This document shows positions 8,346 through 17,614 of a DNA stretch of 64,000 nt, piece by piece (the stretch's first letter is position 1; each line of letters starts with the position of its first letter). The translations under genes and the position numbers were made by a program. The stretch comes from Natrinema saccharevitans (GTDB lineage: Archaea; Halobacteriota; Halobacteria; Halobacteriales; Natrialbaceae), in contig NZ_LWLN01000001.1 in the NCBI RefSeq assembly GCF_001953745.1, forward strand, positions 2,294,001 to 2,358,000, in the 5' to 3' direction. Under the pieces are notes generated by a model, which was not told the origin of the DNA, made no database searches, and saw only the letters and a program-made list of their open reading frames with translations.

Positions 8346-9485
8346 CTACAGCCCGAGTTCGCGCCCGATCACCAGGTGCTGAATCTCGCTGGTTCCCTCT
8401 CCGATCTCCATCAGCTTCGCGTCGCGGTAGAACCGCTGGGGAGCGAAGTCGGTCGTGTAGCCGTAGCCGCCAAGCACCTGCACGGCGTCCTCGGCGACCT
8501 CTCGAGCGGCCTCGCTGGCCTCGAGTTTCGCGAGGGCCGATTCCCTGGTGACGGGCTCGCCTCGGTCGTACGTCCGGGCAGCCTGTCGGGTCAGGAGCCG
8601 CGCCCGCTCGGTCTTGCGGTGCATGTCCACGATCGTGTCCCGGATCGCGTCGAACTCACAGATCGGCTGCCCGAACTGCTCGCGCTCCTGGCTGTAGGCC
8701 TTCGCGTGTTCGTAGGCACCCTGTGCGAGCCCGGTCGAGAGCGCGGCGATCGAGATGCGGCCGCCGTCCAAGGTCGTCTTGGTCTGGTCCCAGCCGTCGC
8801 CTTCCTCACCGAGCAGCCGGTCCGCGGGGAGGCGAACGTCGTCGAACGCGATCTCGCAGGTCGGCGAGGCGTTGAGTCCCAGCTTCTCCCAGACGGTCGT
8901 CACCTCGAAGCCGTCGTCGTCGGGGTCGACGATGAACGTCGAGATGCCGTCGTAGCCCGCGTCGGGATCCGTGACGGCCTTGACGAGGATCGCACCTGCC
9001 TCGGAGGCGTTCGTGATGAACTGCTTGGTCCCGTTCAGCACCCATTCATCTCCCTCTTTCCGGGCCCGGGTGTCCATGTCCGACGCGTCCGAACCGCTCT
9101 CGGGTTCGGTCAGCGCCCACCCGCCGAGGGACTCGCCCTCGGCCAGCGGCCGCAGCCAGCGCTCCTTCTGTGCCTCGGTCCCGAACTGCTCGATGGGCTT
9201 CGAGGCCAGCGACGTGTGCGCCACGTAAGAAAGGCCGACGGCCCCGGAGACCCGTCCCAGTTCCTCCGCGACCAGCGCGTACATCAGCGTGTCGCCACCG
9301 AGCCCCCCGTAGTCCTCGTCGATCGGCACCCCCATCATATCGAGCGCGGCCAACTGGTCGAAGACCTCGGTCGGGAACCGGTGCTCGTCCTCGATCTCCT
9401 GGGCGATCGGCTCGATCTCGCTTTCGCAGAAGTCCCTGACGGTCTTCCGGATCATCCGGTGTTCGTCGGGCAGATCGGCGGCCAT
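8346..9485 (-). CDS. acyl-CoA dehydrogenase
   Basis: 379-residue FAD-dependent acyl-CoA dehydrogenase performing alpha,beta-desaturation of an acyl-CoA thioester. Family signatures are present: ALTEPESGSDASDM in the FAD/substrate domain, the EREQFGQPICEFDAI helix, and VLGGYGYTTDFAPQRFYRDAK followed by EGTSEIQHLVIGREL at the C-terminus. ATG 9485 (MAADLPDEH) is chosen over an upstream in-frame start because TTTATT (9509-9514) sits 24-29 bp before it. Substrate chain length is not evident. Paralogous to the enzyme at 46602. Confidence 0.92.
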   Translation of the reverse strand: MAADLPDEHRMIRKTVRDFCESEIEPIAQEIEDEHRFPTEVFDQLAALDMMGVPIDEDYGGLGGDTLMYALVAEELGRVSGAVGLSYVAHTSLASKPIEQFGTEAQKERWLRPLAEGESLGGWALTEPESGSDASDMDTRARKEGDEWVLNGTKQFITNASEAGAILVKAVTDPDAGYDGISTFIVDPDDDGFEVTTVWEKLGLNASPTCEIAFDDVRLPADRLLGEEGDGWDQTKTTLDGGRISIAALSTGLAQGAYEHAKAYSQEREQFGQPICEFDAIRDTIVDMHRKTERARLLTRQAARTYDRGEPVTRESALAKLEASEAAREVAEDAVQVLGGYGYTTDFAPQRFYRDAKLMEIGEGTSEIQHLVIGRELGL

Positions 9486-9553
9486 GCGCAATACTTGCCG
9501 GCAGACGGAATAAACGCACCGCCGCCCGTTGGGGGCGGCCAAGAGGACCGCCG

Positions 9554-10771
9554 TTACCAGCCGCCCCGGTCGTCTCGATCGTCGTCCTCGTCCGATCCGC
9601 TCGAGTCGCCCCAGTCGTCGCCGTCGTCGTCGGATTCGTCTCCGTCACCGCCGTCCGACCCGTTTCGGTCGCCCCAACCGCTCGAGTCGTCGGAATCCGA
9701 CTCGTCCCAGCGACTGTCGAACGATTCCGAGTCATCGTCCCACAGGTCGTCGTCGGCGGGCCCGCGGTCGTCGCGTTCGTCCCGAGGTTCGCCGTCGCCT
9801 CGATCGTCGGGCGTCTCCCAGGAGTCGCCGGTACCCGGGCCGCCACCGCGAATCGTCGCCCGTCGGTCGGGGATCAGATCGAGGCCCGGGTCGGTATCGC
9901 CAAGCATGAGCAAGGCGTAGTAGCGCAGGTAGACGACGACCGGCACCTGGACCAACAGGACGAGTACCACGAGCAGCGGAATCGCGACCAGCAGAACGAG
10001 CAGGTTCAGAAACGGAATGAACAGGAGAACGAAGAGGACGATCACGATCGGAATCGCCAGGATGAACAGCGCGATACCGATCGCGAAGGCGAAGACCAAC
10101 TGCAGGAGCCAGACCAGCAGGAGGTAGACGAGATACTCCGCCCAGTTGCCCGACAGCGTCGGCCAGAACCGCCTCCAGGCGGCGACGACGCCGAGGTCCT
10201 CCTGCAGCATCGTCGGCGCGATAAAGACCGTCGTGAACCGGCTGATGACGGCGTAGGCCAGACCGACGGGGAACGCGACGAGGATCACAACGACGATCAT
10301 CGCCAGCGAGACGGCGTCCGACCCCGAGAGGAAAACTGCGGCCACCGGGAGCCCGATCGCTGCGGTCGCGATCAGCCCGAGGACGACCCGAAATCCGAAC
10401 AGTTGAACGCCGTGCCCGACGTTGCGCTTCGTGTACCGACGGACGTGTACCTCCCCGGAGCGCAGCGACTCGAGGAACGTGAACTCGAAGATCGATCCGA
10501 GCAGCAAGAACGCGAGTCCGACGAGGAGGACGGCAACGGCGACGACGATGAGTATGGGGAGCCACTCGCCGACGTCGACGGTGCCCGGATCAACCGCCGT
10601 CCCCTCGTCGCTGACACCGCCACCGCCGCCGGAAAAGACGGGGTTACCGAACCCGACGCCGCCGATGAAAAAGAGTAGCAAGGCGAGCTTGAGCCACATC
10701 CAGGGGCGGATCGGCGTCAGGAACTCGCGGGTCACGTCGATCGCGTCGCTCAGGTCGTCGATGGCATACAT
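9554..10771 (-). CDS. polytopic membrane protein with acidic C-terminal tail
   Basis: 405 residues. The first 280 or so hold about six or seven strongly hydrophobic segments; one region, FILAIPIVIVLFVLLFIPF, is almost uninterrupted. After YYALLMLGDTDPGLDLIPDRR the last 110 residues are a Gly/Ser/Asp/Trp low-complexity tail, extremely acidic and probably disordered. The N-terminal YAIDDLSDAIDVTREFLTPI motif resembles haloarchaeal DUF4013/DUF7544-type membrane proteins. Role unknown. Confidence 0.72.
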   Translation of the reverse strand: MYAIDDLSDAIDVTREFLTPIRPWMWLKLALLLFFIGGVGFGNPVFSGGGGGVSDEGTAVDPGTVDVGEWLPILIVVAVAVLLVGLAFLLLGSIFEFTFLESLRSGEVHVRRYTKRNVGHGVQLFGFRVVLGLIATAAIGLPVAAVFLSGSDAVSLAMIVVVILVAFPVGLAYAVISRFTTVFIAPTMLQEDLGVVAAWRRFWPTLSGNWAEYLVYLLLVWLLQLVFAFAIGIALFILAIPIVIVLFVLLFIPFLNLLVLLVAIPLLVVLVLLVQVPVVVYLRYYALLMLGDTDPGLDLIPDRRATIRGGGPGTGDSWETPDDRGDGEPRDERDDRGPADDDLWDDDSESFDSRWDESDSDDSSGWGDRNGSDGGDGDESDDDGDDWGDSSGSDEDDDRDDRGGW

Positions 10772-10919
10772 TGGCTACGAGTAGAACGTCCCGACAGATA
10801 GTGTTAGCGCTCCAACGACTGTCCGCTGCCGCCGCAGACGTCCGCTCCCGGTCGTCGAAGACACCTTCCGCCGGTAACACTTCGAGACGCATTTAACGCC
10901 GCCGCTCCTGACTGGCGGT

Positions 10920-11729
10920 ATGGACATCCGCCGGCTCGCACGAGGGACCGTCGAGTGGGGCCGCATCGAACGTGTCGTCCGCACGCTGGCGGATCGCTAC
11001 GACCGCGAGTCGGTCCGCGTCGAGTTCCTCGAGGCTGACAACTGGCTGTCGACGCCCTGCGTGATCGACGACGAGTGGTTCGTCAAGATCGTCTCCCGGC
11101 AGAACGCCCTGGTACACGCCGTGTTGACGACCGGCCGGAACGTCGGTGCCTTCTCCTCGGGCACCGAGGGCTTCTTCGATCGGTTCGACACCCCCCGGGA
11201 GATGGTCGAACACGAGTACGAGGCCACCCTCCGGATGCGCGAAATCGGCGTCAACGCCCCCCGGCCGATCGATGCCTTCGAGGTCAACGGGCTGGGCGTC
11301 CTCGTTCTCGAGTACCTCCCGGAGTTCCGGTCGCTCGATGCCGTCGACGACGACGCCGTCGCCGAGCGCGCGCCGGAGCTGTTCGGCATGCTCGCGACGC
11401 TGCACGACCACGGGCTGGCCCACGGCGATCTGCGGGCCGAGAACATCCTGCTGTGTGACGGCGAATTCTACTTCATCGACGCGACCAACGTTCACGACGA
11501 CCGCGTCGACGAGACGACCGCCTACGATCTGGCCTGTGCGCTCGCGGTCCTCGAGCCCCGGATCGGGCCTCGAGCGGCCGTCGACGCCGCCGCGACGGCC
11601 TACGGGCCCGACGCCTTGCTCGCCGCACGGGAGTTCCTCGACTTCGTCCGGCTCCGGCCCGACCACGAGTTCGACTCGACGACGCTGCGCAGCGAACTCG
11701 AGAAGGCGGCCGAGCTGGGCGGGGCCTGA
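10920..11729 (+). CDS. RIO-type protein kinase/ATPase
   Basis: 269 residues. The kinase-like fold has FVKIV as the ATP-binding Lys region (about 54-58), catalytic loop HGDLRAENILL (about 163-173) and metal-binding FIDATN in place of DFG, as in RIO proteins. The N-terminal 45 residues resemble the small DNA-binding-like region of haloarchaeal RIO1-family regulators. An ATTTAAC TATA-like element lies about 25 bp upstream. Likely cytoplasmic, with ribosome-maturation or regulatory ATPase activity; substrate unknown. Confidence 0.85.
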   Translation: MDIRRLARGTVEWGRIERVVRTLADRYDRESVRVEFLEADNWLSTPCVIDDEWFVKIVSRQNALVHAVLTTGRNVGAFSSGTEGFFDRFDTPREMVEHEYEATLRMREIGVNAPRPIDAFEVNGLGVLVLEYLPEFRSLDAVDDDAVAERAPELFGMLATLHDHGLAHGDLRAENILLCDGEFYFIDATNVHDDRVDETTAYDLACALAVLEPRIGPRAAVDAAATAYGPDALLAAREFLDFVRLRPDHEFDSTTLRSELEKAAELGGA

Positions 11730-11801
11730 CGGCGAGAGCCGGTCCCCGCCCCGACGCGGCGACAGACACCACACAGGCGGCTGCAGTCACCGTTCCCGTC
11801 C

Positions 11802-12317
11802 ATGTGCGCGACGGTTACCGACGAGGACGTCGGCAAGCGGGTCGAAACGGCCGGCGGCGACGTCCTCGGCACCGTCGAACTGACCGAACCCGAGACGGCC
11901 TACGTCGACGTGAACGACGACGCCCGGCGCACGCTCAGGGCGATCCTCGAGTGGGAGAGCGAGTCGAACGCCGCTCCGATAGACGACGGGGCCGTCGGCG
12001 AGGTCACCGGGACCGCGATCCGGCTCGAGGCGGGGCGGTCGTCGCCGGCCGAGGCGGGCGGGACGGGGCCGGTCATCGAGCGCGACGAGAACACTGCCGG
12101 GCGGGACGACGCCGACGAGCAGCGGACGATGGGGCCGCCGTCGGGGACCCCCGACGAACTCGCCGCGAGCGCGGAAGGGTGGACCGGCGAGGGGCTCGAG
12201 CCCGCGGACGAAGGGATGACGGAGGTAGGCGACGAGCGCCACCCGAGCATGGCGGACGCGCCGACGGAGGGTGAACGGACCGTCACCGAGGAACGCGGCG
12301 AGGAGGAGGACCGATAG
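11802..12317 (+). CDS. hypothetical acidic protein, PRC-barrel-like N-terminus
   Basis: 171 residues. The first 65 (VTDEDVGKRVETAGGDVLGTV, then YVDVNDDA) have the beta-strand pattern of PRC-barrel-like domains. The remainder is low complexity and strongly acidic (Glu, Asp, Gly, Pro, Thr), probably disordered. It follows the RIO kinase by 72 bp on the same strand. Function unknown. Confidence 0.6.
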   Translation: MCATVTDEDVGKRVETAGGDVLGTVELTEPETAYVDVNDDARRTLRAILEWESESNAAPIDDGAVGEVTGTAIRLEAGRSSPAEAGGTGPVIERDENTAGRDDADEQRTMGPPSGTPDELAASAEGWTGEGLEPADEGMTEVGDERHPSMADAPTEGERTVTEERGEEEDR

Positions 12318-12445
12318 ACGATTTCGTCGGTAAGCACCGCACTCGAGTCGATAGAATCCACGGCTTCAGCTCGCAAACCTCACGATTAGTTCGCGACATG
12401 TGAACGACCAGCAGGATTTTCACCGCGCCGATCGTAGCCGGTCGT

Positions 12446-14023
12446 ATGAGCCAGCAAGTCACTGAGCAAGTACACGGCCACTACATCGGCGGCGAGTGGA
12501 CCGACGCGGGACGGAGTCCCGCGAGCAGTCGGACGGAGTCCGACGACGACGGCTCGGGCGACACCTTCGCGAGCGAGAACCCCGCGACCGGCGAGACGCT
12601 GGCGACGTTCCGTCGCGGGACGGAAGCCGAGGTCGATCGGGCCCTCGAGGCCGCGGACGCGGCGTTCGACGAGTGGCGCGCGCTGTCTTACATCGACCGG
12701 GCGGAGTACCTCTGGGAGATTTACCACGAGCTGCGCGAGCGCCACGAGGAACTCGGCGAGATCGTCTCGAGGGAGTGTGGCAAGGAGATTTCGGAAGGGA
12801 AAGCGGACGTGACCGAGGCCTGGCACATGGTCGAGTGGGCGGCGGGCAACGCCCGACACCCACACGGCGACGTGGTCCCCTCCGAGATCGGGAGCAAGGA
12901 CGCGTACATGCGCCGCAAGCCCCGGGGCGTCGTCGGCTGTATCACGCCCTGGAACTTCCCGGTCGCGATCCCGTTCTGGCACATGGCCATCGCGCTGGTG
13001 GAGGGCAACACGGTCGTCTGGAAGCCCGCCGAACAGACCCCGTGGTGTGCCCAGATCATCGCCGAGATGTTCGAGGACAGCGGGATTCCCGACGGCGTCT
13101 TCAACATGGTTCAGGGCTTCGGCGACGCCGGTGCGGCGATCACCGACGACGAGCGCGTCGACACCGTCCTCTTTACCGGCTCGGCCGAAGTCGGTCACGA
13201 GATCGCCGACAAAGTCGGCGGCGAGCCCGGTAAGCTCGCGGCCTGCGAGATGGGCGGCAAGAACGGGATCGTCGTCACCGAGGAAGCTGATCTCGACATT
13301 GCCGTCCACGCGGCGGTCATGTCCAGCTTCAAGACGACCGGCCAGCGCTGTGTCTCCTCCGAGCGCCTGATCGTCCACACCGATGTCTACGACGAGTTCA
13401 AAGAACGGTTCGTCGATATCGCCGAAGACGTCGCCGTCGGCGACCCGCTCGAGGAGTCGACGTTCATGGGGCCGGCGATCGAGGCCGACCACGTCGAGAA
13501 GATCCGCCGGCACAACGAACTCGCGCGCGAGGAGGGCGCGAACGTGCTGGTCGATCGATTCGAACTCGAGGCCGAGGAGATTCCCGAGGGCCACGCGGAG
13601 GGCCACTGGGTCGGCCCGTTCGTCTACGAGATCGACTACGAGTCCGACCTGCGCTGTCTGAACGAGGAGTGTTTCGGCCCCCACGTCGCCCTCCTCGAGT
13701 ACTCGGGGACGATCGAGGACGCCGTCGAGATCCACAACGACACGCCCTACGGGCTGGCGGGGGCGATCATCTCGGAGGATTACCGCCAACTCAACTACTT
13801 CCGGGACCGCGCCGACGTGGGGCTCGCGTACGCGAACCTGCCGTGTATCGGCGCGGAGGTCCAACTGCCGTTCGGCGGCGTCAAGAAATCCGGGAACGGC
13901 TATCCCAGCGCCCGCGAGGCGATCGAGGCCGTCACCGAACGCACCGCCTGGACGATGAACAACGCCGACGAGATCGAGATGGCACAGGGGCTATCGGCCG
14001 ATATCAAGACTTCCGAGGACTGA
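12446..14023 (+). CDS. aldehyde dehydrogenase family protein
   Basis: 525-residue NAD(P)-dependent aldehyde dehydrogenase. Catalytic nucleophile Cys302 in TTGQRCVSS, general-base Glu region CEMGGKNGIVV, PWNFPVAIPFWHM for the cofactor pocket, and ECFGPHVALLEY near the C-terminus. The EMGGKN and GQRC patterns lean toward ALDH7-like semialdehyde dehydrogenases, but the substrate is unproven. Residues about 22-39 are an Arg/Ser/Asp-rich insert between two normal N-terminal strands, encoded by two tandem DNA hairpins (12506-12544). The only intact ALDH here, in contrast to the pseudogene at 2359. Confidence 0.9.
   Translation: MSQQVTEQVHGHYIGGEWTDAGRSPASSRTESDDDGSGDTFASENPATGETLATFRRGTEAEVDRALEAADAAFDEWRALSYIDRAEYLWEIYHELRERHEELGEIVSRECGKEISEGKADVTEAWHMVEWAAGNARHPHGDVVPSEIGSKDAYMRRKPRGVVGCITPWNFPVAIPFWHMAIALVEGNTVVWKPAEQTPWCAQIIAEMFEDSGIPDGVFNMVQGFGDAGAAITDDERVDTVLFTGSAEVGHEIADKVGGEPGKLAACEMGGKNGIVVTEEADLDIAVHAAVMSSFKTTGQRCVSSERLIVHTDVYDEFKERFVDIAEDVAVGDPLEESTFMGPAIEADHVEKIRRHNELAREEGANVLVDRFELEAEEIPEGHAEGHWVGPFVYEIDYESDLRCLNEECFGPHVALLEYSGTIEDAVEIHNDTPYGLAGAIISEDYRQLNYFRDRADVGLAYANLPCIGAEVQLPFGGVKKSGNGYPSAREAIEAVTERTAWTMNNADEIEMAQGLSADIKTSED
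12506..12544. repeat. two tandem hairpins inside the aldehyde dehydrogenase gene
   Basis: GCGGGAC-GGA-GTCCCGC (12506-12522) and GTCGGAC-GGA-GTCCGAC (12528-12544): two perfect 7-bp stems with the same GGA loop. They lie in frame and encode a low-complexity insert of the enzyme. Confidence 0.8.
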
Positions 14024-14161
14024 AACGGTCCGCTGTAACGAGTCCCCGGTGCGGCCGGGGGGACCCCCGTTCCGACTCCCCGCCCTATCAACGACCGGCT
14101 TGCGTCACAGATTCTGCTCGGGAACGAATCGCTTATCCGGTCATTCGTGGAAGGGCCGGGC

Positions 14162-15352
14162 ATGAAGGCAGTCGTTCTCGCGGCGGGCCAGGGAACCCGA
14201 ATGCGACCGCTGTCGGAATCGGTGCCGAAGCCGATGCTGCCGGTCGCGGACCGCCCGCTCGCGGCACACACCGTCGACGCGGCGATCGAGGCTGGGGCCG
14301 ACGAGATCGTCCTCGTGATCGGCTACGAGGGCGAGACCGTCCGGGACTACTTCGGCCCCGAGTACCGCGGCGTCCCCGTCTCCTACGCCGTTCAGGAGCG
14401 ACAGGCCGGGACCGCCGACGCCGTCAACGCCGCCCGCGACCACCTCGAGGGCCCCTTCGCCGTCCTCAACGGCGACAACCTCTACGATCCGGCGGCGATC
14501 GACCGGCTGTTCGACGCCTGTCCGGCCGTCTGTGCCATCGAGGTCGCGAAACCGTCCAACTACGGCGTCCTGAGTACCGAGCCCGGCCACGACGGTCGCG
14601 TCACCGAGATCGTCGAGAAGCCCGCCGAGCCGCCGACGAACCTCGCCAACGCCGGGGCCTACGCCTTCCCCGCCGCGGCTCGGGAGTGGCTCGAGGTCCC
14701 CGCCAGTGAGCGCGGCGAACACGAGATCACCGACGTCGTCGCGCGGGTGATCGAGGAGTTCGACGTGACGCCGATCACCTTGGAGCGGTGGCTCGACGTC
14801 GGCCGCCCCTGGGAACTGCTCGAAGCGAACGAGTGGAAGCTCGCCGCCCTCGAGCGCCGGATCGACGGCGACGTGAACGACGACGCCCACCTCGAGGGAC
14901 GGGTCGTCGTCGAGGAAGGCGCGACCGTCGAGCCCGGCGTCGTGATCGAGGGGCCGGCACTGATCCGCGAGAGTGCTGAAGTCGGGCCCAACGCCTACGT
15001 CCGCGGCGCGACGCTGATCGGCCGGGACGCCGAGATCGGGCACTCGGTCGAAGTGAAAAACAGCGTCGTCTCGCGGGGCACCTCGGTAAGCCACCTCTCC
15101 TACGTCGGCGACAGCGTCCTCGGTCGGAACGTCAACGTCGGCGCGGGGACGAACGTCGCCAATCTCCGACACGACGACGCCGACATCCGGTTCACCGTCA
15201 AGGGCGAGCGCGTCTCGACCGGCCGCCGGAAGTTCGGCGTCGTCGCCGGCGACGGCGTCAAGACCGGCATCAACACGAGCCTCACGCCGGGGCTGAGACT
15301 CGAGGGCGGCGCGACCACGCGGCCCGGCGAAGCAGTCGAGCGGGATCGATAG
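14162..15352 (+). CDS. glmU: bifunctional sugar-1-phosphate nucleotidylyltransferase/acetyltransferase (GlmU-like)
   Basis: 396 residues. The N-terminal NTP-transferase domain opens with VVLAAGQGTRMRPLSES and has KPMLPV and LNGDNLY, typical of sugar-nucleotide pyrophosphorylases. From about residue 245 a left-handed beta-helix begins with hexapeptide-like repeats and KNSVVSRGTSVSHLSYVGDSVLG, as in archaeal GlmU acetyltransferase domains. It likely makes UDP-N-acetylglucosamine or a related activated sugar for glycans. ATG 14162 is preferred over 14147 from family alignment. Sugar specificity cannot be read from sequence. Confidence 0.85.
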   Translation: MKAVVLAAGQGTRMRPLSESVPKPMLPVADRPLAAHTVDAAIEAGADEIVLVIGYEGETVRDYFGPEYRGVPVSYAVQERQAGTADAVNAARDHLEGPFAVLNGDNLYDPAAIDRLFDACPAVCAIEVAKPSNYGVLSTEPGHDGRVTEIVEKPAEPPTNLANAGAYAFPAAAREWLEVPASERGEHEITDVVARVIEEFDVTPITLERWLDVGRPWELLEANEWKLAALERRIDGDVNDDAHLEGRVVVEEGATVEPGVVIEGPALIRESAEVGPNAYVRGATLIGRDAEIGHSVEVKNSVVSRGTSVSHLSYVGDSVLGRNVNVGAGTNVANLRHDDADIRFTVKGERVSTGRRKFGVVAGDGVKTGINTSLTPGLRLEGGATTRPGEAVERDR

Positions 15353-15427
15353 TCCGGCGGCGCGCTCGAGTCGCGCGGCGACGCGGCGATCGCGCTTCGG
15401 ACAGCGTTGCGTCGACAACATCGTTTA

Positions 15428-15452
15428 TGTGGGATTGGTGATTGGTCCCACA
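15428..15452. promoter_or_regulatory. inverted repeat between TATA box and start of 15454 gene
   Basis: TGTGGGA (15428-15434) and TCCCACA (15446-15452), a perfect 7-bp inverted repeat. It overlaps the end of a TTTAT TATA-like element (15424-15428) and abuts the ATG at 15454. The position suits a repressor site. Confidence 0.4.
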
Positions 15453-15453
15453 C

Positions 15454-16212
15454 ATGTCGACGGCGACGATTCGCGGCACGATCGGGGGGATGGGGCAGCG
15501 AGCGAATCCGGCCTTCGCGGTCGCGGTAATACTGATCCCGCTGGCCGCACTGGGCTATGCGGTGACGGTCGCGACGGTCCAGCAACACACCTACGTTCAC
15601 GTGATGGCGGGAGTCCTCTGGACGGGGATCGACGTCTTCATGGGTGCCGTCCTCGGCCCGGTCATCGGCGGCTTGGACGACGAGGAGAGTTCGGCGGTGT
15701 TCCAGCGACTCACGCCGAAGACGGCGTTTCTGCTCCCGTCGCTGGCGTTCGTCACCATCGCGGGCGGGATCACGCTGGCCCAGCGGATCGGGCTCTTTCC
15801 CCACGCCGACGCGTGGTTGGCGCTGTTTACCGCGGTGAACCTGATTCCGATCCTGCTCCTGCTGGGCTGGCGACTGGACGCCTGGGACGACCGCCGCTGG
15901 CAGGCCCCATTCGCCGTCGCGACGGTCGGCTCGCTTGCCTGGGTCGCGCTGACGATCGACGGCTTCGCGATGACCGAACCGACCGTCGCGGTGGCGCTTG
16001 CCCTCGTCACGGTCCTTTCGGTGCAGGGCTTTGGCTTCCTGTTGCCCGGCGAGATCCGGATGTACCGCGAGATGCGCTCGGCCGATCCCGATCCGTCGAT
16101 CATCGCCGCGATCGGCAAGCAGAACGCGATGCTCGGCGGCGTGCAAGGTGTCTTCCAGTTGCTTCTCATCCTCGATATGGTGTACCTGCGCTACGGCGGC
16201 TTCCCGTTCTGA
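15454..16212 (+). CDS. polytopic membrane protein
   Basis: 252 residues from ATG 15454. About seven hydrophobic helices, starting with AFAVAVILIPLAALGYAVTV (about 22-41) and HVMAGVLWTGIDVFMGAVLG (about 52-71). His and Trp in early helices recall CopD/DUF2269-type proteins, but this is only a resemblance. Short acidic loops. The downstream 520 bp is gene-free. Confidence 0.7.
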   Translation: MSTATIRGTIGGMGQRANPAFAVAVILIPLAALGYAVTVATVQQHTYVHVMAGVLWTGIDVFMGAVLGPVIGGLDDEESSAVFQRLTPKTAFLLPSLAFVTIAGGITLAQRIGLFPHADAWLALFTAVNLIPILLLLGWRLDAWDDRRWQAPFAVATVGSLAWVALTIDGFAMTEPTVAVALALVTVLSVQGFGFLLPGEIRMYREMRSADPDPSIIAAIGKQNAMLGGVQGVFQLLLILDMVYLRYGGFPF

Positions 16213-16732
16213 ACCGGTAGCGTCGCACCTGCTCGTTTCGAACGGGCCGTTCACTCTGCGGTGGCGCGCGCTGTCGGCCGGGCGAGCGCTAGCGAGGGCG
16301 GCCGACGACGCTGCGCGAGGGACGAGTGAGTGACCGGAAGGAACGAACGAATCGGCTGGGGAGGGCGTGGCTACTCACTGCTGCCACGGTAGCATGACGC
16401 TCTGTTCCTGTCGGGCGATTCAACTCCAATAATTCACGACCCTCTCGTGAGTATGGCATTTGGCCTCGAGACGTTGCTTCCAAGCGATCGGGCTGAAAGC
16501 GAGAGGCGAAAGGGTGGACGAGGAGGCGGGCGCGGTGTAGTGCTCGGGCCCCGGGACCCGAGCGCGCGACGGGCCGGAGCGACGCGCAATGCCGGGTAGA
16601 CGTGAAAAGCGTCTGTGCCGGCAGCCGAACAAACGGCGCGGGAAAGTAAAAAGTCAGCGGTCGGCGAACCCGTGACCGTCCCGCGGTCACGGCCGCCGAC
16701 CCGCGCCCGTTACGGCCGCCGGTCCGCCCCCG
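16213..16732. other. hairpin-rich gene-free spacer with dispersed-repeat-like sequence
   Basis: No credible reading frame. 16260-16395 (GGCGAGCGCTAGCGAGG, CGAATCGGCTGGGGAGGG) looks like a dispersed intergenic repeat I associate with haloarchaeal genomes; that is recollection, not a search. 16433-16640 holds several stems: CACGA/TCGTG, GCTCGGG/CCCGAGC and AGACG/CGTCT. CGTGACCG/CGGTCACG (16671-16691) forms an 8-bp stem just before the end of the next gene and could terminate it. A structured RNA is possible. Confidence 0.45.
16671..16691. terminator. hairpin downstream of the nitrilase-type gene
   Basis: CGTGACCG-TCCCG-CGGTCACG, a perfect 8-bp stem, about 42 bp past the stop of the minus-strand gene at 16733. 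A terminator role is inferred from position only. Confidence 0.35.
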
Positions 16733-17587
16733 TCACAGCCGTCGGTCCCGCAACGCGGGGAACTCCTCGCGGACCGACGCGACCGTCGCCGGATCGACCT
16801 CGGCCGTGACCAGCGCCGGCTGGTCCCCGCTCGAGGCCAGCGACACGCCCCAGGGGTCGTAGACGCTCGAGCGACCCAGCAGGGTCGCATCGTCGAACTC
16901 GCCGGCCCCGTTGATCGTCGCGACGTAGGCCTGATTCTCGATGGCACGGGCCCGCGAGAGCGTCTGCCAGTGTTCGATGCGGGGGTAGGGCCACGCGCTG
17001 GGGACCAACACCAACTCGACGCCGTCGTCGACCAGCCGCCGGTAGAGTTCCGGGAACCGCAGGTCGTAACAGGTCGTCACGCCGACGGTCAGGCCGCCGA
17101 TCGTCGCCGTCCCGAGGCGCTGGCCGGGAACCAGCAGTTCGGACTCCGCGGACTCGTAGCCGAAGAGGTGGTGTTTTCGGTAGACGAGCTGCAACTCCCC
17201 GTCGGAATCGAACAGGGCGGCGGTGTTCGCGAGGCCGTCGTCGGCCGGCGTGGGGACGCTCTCGGTCGCGGCGAGGTCCTCGACGATGGTCCCCGCGAGG
17301 ACGGCGACGTCGTGGTCGGCTGCAGCCTCGCGGAGCCGGCCGAACGTCTCGCCCGCGAACGGCTCGGCGTTGCGCGCGTAGAGATCGAACGCGAAGTAGC
17401 CCACGTTGAACAGTTCCGGCAGGGCCACGAGGTCCGCGCCGCGGTCGGCGGCGCGAGCGATCGCCGCCAGCGCGCGGTCGACGTTGGCTTCGACCTCGCC
17501 CGCCTCGACGCGAATCTGTGCGAGCGCGATCGACAGCGAGTCCTCGGACTCACCGCCGTCGCGATCGGCGTCCGTCTCGATACACAT
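16733..17587 (-). CDS. carbon-nitrogen hydrolase (nitrilase superfamily)
   Basis: 284-residue amidase/nitrilase-fold enzyme with the full catalytic triad: Glu58 (ALPELF), Lys138 (YRKHHLF) and Cys173 (TTCYDLRFPE). The segment RARAIENQAYV and conserved GRSSVYDPWG are typical of omega-amidase or N-carbamoyl-type hydrolases. It hydrolyses a non-peptide C-N bond; the substrate cannot be named. It lies 27 bp downstream of the SRPBCC gene on the same strand. Confidence 0.88.
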   Translation of the reverse strand: MCIETDADRDGGESEDSLSIALAQIRVEAGEVEANVDRALAAIARAADRGADLVALPELFNVGYFAFDLYARNAEPFAGETFGRLREAAADHDVAVLAGTIVEDLAATESVPTPADDGLANTAALFDSDGELQLVYRKHHLFGYESAESELLVPGQRLGTATIGGLTVGVTTCYDLRFPELYRRLVDDGVELVLVPSAWPYPRIEHWQTLSRARAIENQAYVATINGAGEFDDATLLGRSSVYDPWGVSLASSGDQPALVTAEVDPATVASVREEFPALRDRRL

Positions 17588-17614
17588 ACCTCGACCGTGG
17601 CGGCCCCACCACCG

